Notes under the pieces: generated by a model
The model's database searches: none
The model's input: only the letters and a program-made list of their open reading frames with translations
Told to the model about the DNA's origin: nothing
Translations under genes and position numbers: made by a program
Shown here: positions 14,621-20,349 of the stretch, piece by piece
Layout: every line of letters begins with the position of its first letter
How positions within the stretch are numbered: the stretch's first letter is position 1
Assembly: GCA_900551115.1 (NCBI GenBank)
Contig: URUY01000034.1
Coordinates: 1 to 27,872, forward strand
DNA from: an uncultured Lachnospiraceae bacterium
GTDB taxonomy: Bacteria; Bacillota; Clostridia; Lachnospirales; Lachnospiraceae
DNA length: 27,872 bases
Direction of reading: 5' to 3'

Positions 14621-14638
14621 CCGGAAAGAGAGACTGAG

Positions 14639-15079
14639 ATGAATAAAGTAATTCTTATGGGACGATTAACCAGAGATCCTGAGGTGAGATATTCTCAGGG
14701 AAGCAGCCAGACAGCAGTAGCAAGATTTTCTGTTGCAGTAGACAGAAGATTTAAAAGAGACGGAGAGCCTGACGCAGACTTCTTCAACTGTACTGCATTT
14801 GGTAAGCAGGCAGAGTTCGTAGAGCGTTATCTTCACAAGGGTGTGAAGATACTGTTAAGCGGCCGTGTTCAGAATGATAATTATACAAATAAGGACGGTC
14901 AGCAGGTATACAGTGTTCGCATCATGATAGATGAAATCGAATTCGCCGAGAGCAAAAATGCTTCCGCGGACAATGGCGGTTACATGGGAGGAAATAATGC
15001 AAGACCTGAGCCTAAGGCAGCAGGAGACGGTTTTATGAACATCCCGGATGGCATCGACGAGGAGTTGCCATTTAACTAA
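14639..15079 (+). CDS. ssb: Single-stranded DNA-binding protein
   Basis: A 146-aa SSB. The N-terminal OB fold (about 1-105) has the standard MNKVILMGRLTRDPEVRYSQ start, FNCTAFGKQAEFVERYL and the GRVQNDNYTNKDGQQVYS strand. A glycine/asparagine-rich linker leads to the acidic tail EELPFN that recruits partner proteins. ATG 14639 has only a weak purine-rich GGAAAGAGAG site, which follows the three-way-junction structure. Confidence 0.97.
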   Translation: MNKVILMGRLTRDPEVRYSQGSSQTAVARFSVAVDRRFKRDGEPDADFFNCTAFGKQAEFVERYLHKGVKILLSGRVQNDNYTNKDGQQVYSVRIMIDEIEFAESKNASADNGGYMGGNNARPEPKAAGDGFMNIPDGIDEELPFN

Positions 15080-15103
15080 TAATTTTAGAATGGAGGCACT
15101 GAC

Positions 15104-15367
15104 ATGGCATTTAATAAAGCAGACAAAGCAGATGCGCCTATGAGAAAAAAAGGCGGCATGCGCAGAAGAAAAAAAGTTTGTGTATTTTGTGGCAAGGATA
15201 ATGTAATTGACTACAAAGATGTTAATAAATTAAAAAGATATGTATCAGAGAGAGGTAAGATTCTTCCCAGAAGAATTACCGGCAACTGTGCTAAGCATCA
15301 GAGAGCGCTTACCGTTGCTATCAAACGTGCGCGTCACGTTGCACTGATGCCTTATACCTGTGATTAA
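15104..15367 (+). CDS. rpsR: 30S ribosomal protein S18
   Basis: An 87-aa S18 with a basic N-terminus, the KVCVFCGKDNVIDYKDVNKL segment, and the family core LPRRITGNCAKHQRALTVAI ending in KRARHVALMPY. Its two N-terminal cysteines (VCVFC) and a later Cys and His keep the zinc-binding form of S18. It starts 24 nt after ssb with GGAGG before ATG, and a terminator follows. Confidence 0.97.
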   Translation: MAFNKADKADAPMRKKGGMRRRKKVCVFCGKDNVIDYKDVNKLKRYVSERGKILPRRITGNCAKHQRALTVAIKRARHVALMPYTCD

Positions 15368-15387
15368 TTAGCAGGACATGAAGCGAA

Positions 15388-15424
15388 TCAAATCGGTTGG
15401 GACATTTTTGCCTGACCGATTTTT
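15388..15424 (+). terminator. Terminator of the rpsF-ssb-rpsR operon
   Basis: AAATCGGT (15390-15397) pairs with ACCGATTT (15415-15422), and the T run continues to 15424. The loop is 17 nt. A TATAAT at 15434-15439 soon after could serve the hemerythrin gene, but no good -35 stands before it. The hemerythrin leader also carries small inverted repeats GGCAT/ATGCC (15447-15462) and GTCAC/GTGAC (15467-15479). Confidence 0.8.
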
Positions 15425-15511
15425 GATTTCTTATATAATAAAACGAGGCATATATTTATGCCGGAAGTCACTTTGTGACCATAGTTGATTCTGAGAGAAA
15501 GGGGCAGTATT

Positions 15512-15916
15512 ATGTACGAAATGAGAGAAGAATATCTGACAGGTATTCAGAAGGTAGATGAAGAGCATAAAAGGCTGTTTGAGATTGCAGAAGAAACCTA
15601 TCAGCTTTTGAATGCGGAGTTTGTTGCAGATAAGTATGACGGTATCAGAAATCTTTTACAGGAATTAGAAGAATATACTAAAATCCATTTTGCTCATGAA
15701 GAGGAGTATATGGAAAGCATTCAGTATAAACGGATGTTTACACAGAAAATGCAGCATCAGAATTTTATCAGTAAACTGGAAGAACTGGATATCGATGCAA
15801 TTGACGGCAGTAATGCAGAGGAGCAGGATGCCATGGTGGAGGATATTCTTAAGTTTTTAACGGATTGGCTGGTACATCATATTTTAGAAACGGATAAGCT
15901 GATTGCACAGCCGTAG
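15512..15916 (+). CDS. Bacteriohemerythrin
   Basis: A 134-aa four-helix di-iron protein that binds O2. The ligand set is visible: His in VDEEHKRLF, His and Glu in IHFAHEEEYM, His in QHQNFI, and His with Asp in WLVHHILETDK. I start at ATG 15512 behind AAAGGGG (15498-15504); an upstream in-frame TTG is less likely. It stands alone between terminators. In an anaerobe it may scavenge or sense oxygen. Confidence 0.93.
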   Translation: MYEMREEYLTGIQKVDEEHKRLFEIAEETYQLLNAEFVADKYDGIRNLLQELEEYTKIHFAHEEEYMESIQYKRMFTQKMQHQNFISKLEELDIDAIDGSNAEEQDAMVEDILKFLTDWLVHHILETDKLIAQP

Positions 15917-15919
15917 GGC

Positions 15920-15953
15920 AGGATGAACCGCAGTGTAGGATGAATCGCAGCGT
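15920..15953 (+). repeat. Tandem 17-bp imperfect repeat after the hemerythrin gene
   Basis: AGGATGAACCGCAGTGT (15920-15936) is followed directly by AGGATGAATCGCAGCGT (15937-15953), with two differences. It starts 3 nt after the stop codon and precedes a hairpin. Confidence 0.5.
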
Positions 15954-15961
15954 AGCAGGAA

Positions 15962-15994
15962 AGATATGATGCGCACACGGTTGCGCGAATATCT
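15962..15994 (+). other. Hairpin in the hemerythrin 3' region
   Basis: AGATAT (15962-15967) pairs with ATATCT (15989-15994), and TGCGCA (15970-15975) pairs with TGCGC (15982-15986). There is no T run, so it may be a processing or stabilising hairpin rather than a terminator. Confidence 0.45.
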
Positions 15995-16051
15995 GTGCTT
16001 AGTGCTTAAATGCTTGAAAAGCAGCATGTGAAAGATTGGATGATACGGCAA

Positions 16052-16081
16052 TTGACCCAAAACCTAAAGAAAGATTACAAT
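16052..16081 (+). promoter_or_regulatory. Promoter of the GH53 gene, overlapping a terminator stem
   Basis: The -35 is TTGACC (16052-16057), the spacer is 18 bp, and the -10 is TACAAT (16076-16081). The -10 lies in the left arm of the hairpin at 16071-16102, so transcripts from here would begin in or near its loop. Confidence 0.5.
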
Positions 16082-16108
16082 AGTGGTAGTGATTGTAATC
16101 TTTTTTTT
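16071..16108 (+). terminator. Terminator hairpin before the GH53 gene, possibly also an operator
   Basis: AAGATTACAAT (16071-16081) pairs perfectly with ATTGTAATCTT (16092-16102) around a 10-nt loop. The T tract runs through 16108. As double-stranded DNA it is also a dyad centred near the expected transcription start. Confidence 0.8.
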
Positions 16109-16141
16109 ATTGGCAGAAAACAGGGAGGGACACAAAGAACT

Positions 16142-18238
16142 ATGAAAAATGGGGCAAGCTATGTAAAAATGAAAAAGATTGTCACACTGATGCTTGCAGT
16201 GATGATGATAACAGGACTTATGGCCTGCGGTAAAAGCAAAAATGCAATGGAAAGTGCGGATACATTAGATAATGGTAATACAGTAGAGCAGGCAGACAAT
16301 GGTGCTGTGGCAGAGCTGCCGGATTTTACTGGAGCAGAGCCGTGGGAATCTGACTTATATGTGGAACCGGTTACCGGAATTGACAATGATTTCATCAGAG
16401 GTGTGGATATTTCTTCCTATTTGTCAGTGGTTGAGAGTGGGGCTGCTTTCAAGGACTTTGAGGGAAATACGGTGGATGATGCCGGATTCTTTGCGGTGCT
16501 GCGGGAAGCAGGCGTAAACTGGGTGCGCATCCGTGTCTGGAATGACCCTTATGATACCAAGGGTAACGGCTACGGCGGCGGTCATAATGATTTGGAGACG
16601 GCTGTAAAGTTAGGTAAGCTTGCTACGGATGCGGGGATGCAGGTGCTGATTGATTTCCATTATTCGGATTTCTGGGCAGACCCTGCCAAGCAGAAGGCAC
16701 CCAAGGAATGGGCGCATATGACCTATGATGATAAGAAGACGGCAATGGGTGAGTTTACGGAAGAAAGCCTGCAGACGCTTTTGGACGGCGGCGTAAATGT
16801 TGCCATGGTGCAGGTAGGAAACGAAACGGTAGCCGGTCTGGCAGGAGAAACAGAATGGGAACGCATCTGTGAGCTTATGAATATCGGCAGTGCGGCAATC
16901 AGAAAGGTGGCATCAGAAAATGACAGGGATATTCTGATAGCCATGCATTTTACCAATCCTGATTCCAAGAGCTTTTTAAAATATGCTGAATACTTGAATG
17001 AATATCAGGTAGACTATGATATTTTTGCAACATCTTATTATTCCTTCTGGCACGGAACAACGGAAAAGCTGACAAGCCAGTTAAAAACGGTAGCAGAAAC
17101 CTATGGAAAGAAGGTTCTTGTTATGGAAACCTCGTATGCCTATACCAATGAAGACGGAGACGGTTGGCCAAACAGTGTCAGCACCGAAACGGAAAATCTG
17201 GTTTTGCGCTATGAATTCAACGAGCAGGGGCAGGTTAATGCAATACGTGATGTCATGCAGGCGGTCAGCAACGTAGGTGAGGCAGGAATGGGCGTATTCT
17301 ATTGGGAGCCGGCATGGATACCGGTACAGCTGTATGATGCCGATTCCGCGGACGCAGCGTCCGTGCTGGCGTCCAATCAGGAAAAATGGGAAACCTATGG
17401 TTCGGGGTGGGCCTCCAGCTTTGCCAAGACCTACGACCCGAATGATGCAGGCAAATATTTCGGCGGTTCCTCCTGGGATAATCAGGCTATGTTTGACTTT
17501 GAAGGAAACCCGTTAGATTCTCTGAATGTGTATAAATATATTTTTTCAGGTACTACAGCGCCTCTTACGGTGACAGGCGTACAGAATGTTTTTGTGGAAA
17601 TCGGGATAGGAGAAACGGTTGTGCTGCCCGAAACCGTTCCGGCGGTATTAATCAGCGGAAGCACGAGGGAAGTGCCGGTAAGCTGGGATACTGACCAGAT
17701 TGCGCAGGCTCAGGAGTCGGGTGCAGGAAATTACCTGATAGACGGTACGGCAGATGTGGACGGTACAGAATACCCGGTTCAGTGTACTGTGGATATTATG
17801 AATGTAAACTATATCAAGAATCCGGGCTTTGAAGAAAGTGATATGTCCATGTGGAATATTACGGGTACAGGTGCGGACAGAGAAGAGGACAATAACAAGC
17901 GCTCCGGTGCTTTTAGCCTTAAATTCTGGGATGCGGACGCATTTACTTTTTGCGCAGAGCAGGAAATCACCGGACTTCCCGCAGGCACCTATGAGCTGGG
18001 AGCATTTTTACAGGGCGGTGATGCCGGAAGCAGTGCAGTATTTAAGCTTTCTATCACGGTAGACGGTGCGGTTTATACCACAGACAGCAAGGTGAGCGGA
18101 TGGCTGAACTGGGACGAACCGCGCATTACGGACGTTGTAATTGGAGCAGACTCTGTTGTTACAGTCGGCGTACAGGTAGAATCCGGTGCAGGCGGTTGGG
18201 GAGCCTGGGACGATTTTTACCTTTATAAAGTGGATTAA
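16142..18238 (+). CDS. Secreted arabinogalactan endo-beta-1,4-galactanase (GH53) with Ig-like and CBM61-like modules
   Basis: A 698-aa lipoprotein that would cut beta-1,4-galactan side chains of pectin at the cell surface. The signal peptide ends in a lipobox LMACG. The GH53 domain (about 82-450) starts FIRGVDISSYL and includes GVNWVRIRVWNDP and VLIDFHYSDFWADP. The acid/base E228 is in VQVGNETVAG and the nucleophile E329 in LVMETSYAYT. A Big_4-type Ig-like domain (about 473-550) precedes a C-terminal module beginning NPGFEESDMSMWNITG (about 555-698). That module resembles CBM61, a galactan binder often attached to GH53. I start at ATG 16142 behind GGGAGGG (16123-16131); ATG 16169 is the alternative, and the upstream frame runs through the terminator. 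No transporter or sugar operon flanks it. Confidence 0.92.
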   Translation: MKNGASYVKMKKIVTLMLAVMMITGLMACGKSKNAMESADTLDNGNTVEQADNGAVAELPDFTGAEPWESDLYVEPVTGIDNDFIRGVDISSYLSVVESGAAFKDFEGNTVDDAGFFAVLREAGVNWVRIRVWNDPYDTKGNGYGGGHNDLETAVKLGKLATDAGMQVLIDFHYSDFWADPAKQKAPKEWAHMTYDDKKTAMGEFTEESLQTLLDGGVNVAMVQVGNETVAGLAGETEWERICELMNIGSAAIRKVASENDRDILIAMHFTNPDSKSFLKYAEYLNEYQVDYDIFATSYYSFWHGTTEKLTSQLKTVAETYGKKVLVMETSYAYTNEDGDGWPNSVSTETENLVLRYEFNEQGQVNAIRDVMQAVSNVGEAGMGVFYWEPAWIPVQLYDADSADAASVLASNQEKWETYGSGWASSFAKTYDPNDAGKYFGGSSWDNQAMFDFEGNPLDSLNVYKYIFSGTTAPLTVTGVQNVFVEIGIGETVVLPETVPAVLISGSTREVPVSWDTDQIAQAQESGAGNYLIDGTADVDGTEYPVQCTVDIMNVNYIKNPGFEESDMSMWNITGTGADREEDNNKRSGAFSLKFWDADAFTFCAEQEITGLPAGTYELGAFLQGGDAGSSAVFKLSITVDGAVYTTDSKVSGWLNWDEPRITDVVIGADSVVTVGVQVESGAGGWGAWDDFYLYKVD

Positions 18239-18250
18239 GGTTGTTTGATA

Positions 18251-18281
18251 AAAAGAGGCTGTTTTTCACAGCCTTTTTTTG
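18251..18281 (+). terminator. Terminator of the GH53 gene
   Basis: AGGCTG (18256-18261) pairs with CAGCCT (18269-18274). It is extended by A's against T's and followed by seven T's. It lies 12 nt after the stop. Confidence 0.8.
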
Positions 18282-18303
18282 TTAAAAGGAATTAGGATAA
18301 CCA

Positions 18304-18332
18304 TTGACTTAATAATGTTTCACTGATGTAAT
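18304..18332 (+). promoter_or_regulatory. Promoter upstream of the small unknown gene
   Basis: The -35 is TTGACT (18304-18309), the spacer is 17 bp, and the -10 is TGTAAT (18327-18332). Start is expected near 18339, inside the nested dyad. Confidence 0.6.
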
Positions 18333-18372
18333 GAGTTTCACTATAAAAGTGAAAGCGGTGAAAAAAGTGAAA
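18318..18372 (+). promoter_or_regulatory. Nested four-half-site operator
   Basis: TTTCACT occurs at 18318-18324 and 18336-18342, and its complement AGTGAAA at 18348-18354 and 18366-18372. Both pairs share one centre at 18345, and the copies on each side are offset by 18 bp. An extra GTGAAA lies at 18358-18363. The array covers the -10 and the start point, so cooperative repression is likely. Confidence 0.65.
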
Positions 18373-18390
18373 GTATATAGTGGGAAAGGA

Positions 18391-18630
18391 ATGGAATGTA
18401 TTGCAAATAAGATGTTAAAATCTCCGAACATCCAAAAATACGAAGTAGACAATAAAACAGAAAAAGGATTTATTGCATCTGTTGAAAAGGATGATGGCTA
18501 TGAATTTAAGATTCATGCACATTCCGTACAGCAGGTATATCCGTCTACCATAATGCAGTTGATTGAGCAAAGCAGAGAAGTGCTGTTTCTGTATTTGAGA
18601 GATCATCTACGGTGTCACTTTTCATTTTGA
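18391..18630 (+). CDS. Small protein of unknown function
   Basis: I do not recognise this protein. The frame is open from 18331, but that ATG lies in the -10 region. Starts downstream of the predicted transcript start are GTGs at 18349, 18358 and 18367 or ATG 18391 (79 aa). I choose 18391 because it follows purine-rich GTGGGAAAGGA, although spacing is short. The product has a charged N-terminal half (LKSPNIQKYEVDNKTEKGF), a hydrophobic C-terminal half (TIMQLIEQSREVLFLYLRD) and no obvious enzyme motif. It has no signal peptide. The nested operator suggests tight control. It lies between the GH53 gene and a toxin-antitoxin pair. Confidence 0.4.
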   Translation: MECIANKMLKSPNIQKYEVDNKTEKGFIASVEKDDGYEFKIHAHSVQQVYPSTIMQLIEQSREVLFLYLRDHLRCHFSF

Positions 18631-18675
18631 GAGAGCATTTTTCAGATGTAAGTAAGGTGTATTTTGGTGTGGCAG

Positions 18676-18702
18676 CTTTTTGTGTAGATTTTCCACAAAA
18701 AG
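18676..18702. other. Hairpin upstream of the toxin-antitoxin promoter
   Basis: CTTTTTGTG (18676-18684) pairs perfectly with CACAAAAAG (18694-18702), with a 9-nt loop and no T run on either side. The 11-mer ATGTAAGTAAG occurs at 18646-18656 and again at 18800-18810 beside the antitoxin promoter. Otherwise I see no gene in 18631-18825. Confidence 0.4.
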
Positions 18703-18772
18703 ACCTCATCGTTATGAGAAATTTTTAGAAAATCGGGTATAATATGAAATAAGTATATGTAACTGATTTTGC

Positions 18773-18801
18773 TTGCATATTTCTTTACGTTTGAATATAA
18801 T
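18773..18801 (+). promoter_or_regulatory. Promoter of the toxin-antitoxin operon
   Basis: The -35 is TTGCAT (18773-18778), the spacer is 17 bp, and the -10 is consensus TATAAT (18796-18801), 24 bp before the antitoxin start codon. Confidence 0.7.
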
Positions 18802-18825
18802 GTAAGTAAGAAAGGAGTGGTATAT

Positions 18826-19089
18826 ATGGCACAGGCAGTAAATGTAAATTTCCGTTTGGATGAAGATGTTAAGAAAAGCATGGAAACAGTTTGTTCTGAC
18901 TTAGGACTTTCTATGAGTGCGGCTTTTACAATATTTGCAAAAAAAGTAAGCAGGGAAAAAAGAATACCTTTTGAAGTATCGATAGACCCTTTCTATTCAG
19001 AAAGTAATATTCAGTATTTAGAGAAAAAAATGGAAGATTATAAGGCGGGACAGCTTAAATTTGCTGAACATGAAATTGTTGAGGACTGA
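18826..19089 (+). CDS. RelB/DinJ-family antitoxin
   Basis: An 87-aa antitoxin. The N-terminal ribbon-helix-helix reads VNFRLDEDVKKSMETVCSDL, then GLSMSAAFTIFAKKV, with the family end KRIPFEVS. The acidic C-terminal tail (about 60-87) would wrap the toxin. ATG 18826 follows AAAGGAGTGG (18811-18820); an upstream in-frame TTG is not needed. The toxin starts 2 nt after its stop, so the two are translationally linked. The protein usually represses its own promoter together with the toxin. Confidence 0.88.
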   Translation: MAQAVNVNFRLDEDVKKSMETVCSDLGLSMSAAFTIFAKKVSREKRIPFEVSIDPFYSESNIQYLEKKMEDYKAGQLKFAEHEIVED

Positions 19090-19091
19090 TT

Positions 19092-19355
19092 ATGCAGATA
19101 CGGAAAATGCAATGGGATTTTGATGCGTGGGAAGATTATCTGTATTGGCAGTCACAGGACAAAAAAATGGTAAAACGGATAAATCAGCTTTTAAAGGATA
19201 TGAAAAGAAGTCCGTTTGAGGGAATAGGCAAGCCAGAACCATTAAAAGAAAATTTGTCTGGGTTTTGGAGCAGGCGAATTGATGATGAACACCGCATTGT
19301 TTATGCAGTAGACGAAGATACGATTTTCATTATTTCGTGCAGAGGACATTATTAA
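19092..19355 (+). CDS. YoeB/Txe-family mRNA interferase toxin
   Basis: An 87-aa RelE-fold endoribonuclease that cuts mRNA on the ribosome. Active-site residues of YoeB are all present: E49 in GKPEPLKENLSGFWSRRID, R68 in EHRIVYAV, and the terminal H86-Y87 in ISCRGHY. Length and ending are exactly those of YoeB. YoeB classically pairs with a Phd/YefM antitoxin. Here the partner is RelB/DinJ-like, so this is a mixed-family pair. Confidence 0.92.
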   Translation: MQIRKMQWDFDAWEDYLYWQSQDKKMVKRINQLLKDMKRSPFEGIGKPEPLKENLSGFWSRRIDDEHRIVYAVDEDTIFIISCRGHY

Positions 19356-19411
19356 AAGGGATGCATACGAGCGGATTCAAGCGTTCTTAAATTTGTTCTA
19401 ACGTTTCCAGA

Positions 19412-19430
19412 TTAGTCCAAATTGGACTAA
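19412..19430. promoter_or_regulatory. Perfect 19-bp dyad, unidentified operator
   Basis: TTAGTCCAA (19412-19420) and TTGGACTAA (19422-19430) are perfect inverted arms around a single A. It lies 57 bp after the toxin gene and 45 bp before the broken signal peptidase gene. No clear promoter could be paired with it. Confidence 0.5.
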
Positions 19431-19474
19431 ATGTAAGACTTCTGACCTTTTTCAGCCTTTGCACCTTTAAAAAA

Positions 19475-20190
19475 ATGTCGCATCCTACGCGAGTGCATGA
19501 AAAGAAAGAGACTAGCACACAAAATATAGTTAATATTCCACTCGTGAGCTTGCATGCAAAAGAAAAATTAGCACAAGATATACCGGTACAATTTATTAGC
19601 TTTCTGTTGGTAGCAATTATCGTATCGGTGCTGTTGTTTTGGATGTTTAAGAAAGAGAAAGAAACTACGTTGAGCGAACAGATTGTTAGAAGAAAAAGCA
19701 ATCTGAAATATATCGTTGTAATGATTCGGATAATTATTATTTTCATATTCTTTAACTTTGTAATTTCAAACACCATTGTTGCCTCCGGTTCCATGGAACC
19801 CACGTTAATGACAAATGATTTTGCTATATTCAACCGGCTTGCATACCTCTTTAATGACATTGAAGGGGCGATATCATTACGTTCTGGTCCGAAGAATACC
19901 AAAGCCGTTTTTCAAAGCGCGTAATCGGTATTGCAGGGGATGAAATCAGTTTTGCTGATGGATATGTGTTTATTAACGGACAAAAGATAGATGAATCAGA
20001 ATATATTTCCCTGGATGTTAAAACATATTCGTTTTATGTTGAGACATTTGTTGTACCGGAAGATACCGTGTTTGTAATGGGTGACAACAGAGAAGATTCT
20101 ACGGATTCCGGATTTTTTAAAAACCCCTATATTCCCACAGATGATGTTATCGGTAAATATATATGCAGCATTCCCTGGATTTTTGACTGA
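19475..20190 (+). pseudogene. Signal peptidase I, interrupted by a one-base frameshift
   Basis: Type-I signal peptidase, which removes signal peptides at the membrane. The first frame has two hydrophobic segments and the catalytic serine in VASGSMEPTLM. It then shifts near 19863-19868 (GAAGGGG) and stops at 19924. Reading on in the next frame gives GDIITFWSEEY, then the lysine box SKRVIGIAGDEI, and the box-E motif MGDNREDSTDSGFF through to 20190. One extra A before GGGG would restore DIERGDIITF. Ser and Lys of the catalytic dyad are thus in different frames, and the gene as written cannot make active enzyme. The start at 19475 also lacks a ribosome site. A sequencing error at this short homopolymer is possible. 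Confidence 0.8.
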
Positions 20191-20240
20191 CAAAACGCAA
20201 AATTTCTATTTTATTATTCTGAAAGCGACAAATTATATTG

Positions 20241-20269
20241 TGGAAAGATAAAAGAAAAAATGTTATACT
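20241..20269 (+). promoter_or_regulatory. Promoter of the gdpP-rplI-dnaB operon, with an overlapping palindrome
   Basis: The -35-like TGGAAA (20241-20246) is followed by a 17-bp spacer ending in TGT (extended -10) and -10 TATACT (20264-20269). The 12-bp palindrome CTATTGCAATAG (20268-20279) overlaps the -10 end and the start point. Confidence 0.55.
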
Positions 20270-20349
20270 ATTGCAATAGGTATAGTTTGGGGATAGTATA
20301 CTTTTAGATAAGCAGATATTTAATACATTGGACGCAAGCGGGGGCAAGC

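Noticed and set aside
15434..15439. TATAAT before the hemerythrin gene as a promoter
   Set aside because: The only -35-like sequences lie in the preceding terminator at poor spacing, so it is mentioned but not called.
16010..16141. N-terminal extension of the galactanase frame
   Set aside because: It reads through a perfect terminator stem and T tract and precedes the signal peptide, so ATG 16142 is preferred.
18738..18743. Second TATAAT upstream of the antitoxin
   Set aside because: No -35 at the right distance; the promoter at 18773-18801 fits better.
19861..19870. Programmed frameshift in the signal peptidase gene
   Set aside because: No slippery heptamer, ribosome-site stimulator or downstream hairpin is evident; mutation or sequencing error is simpler.
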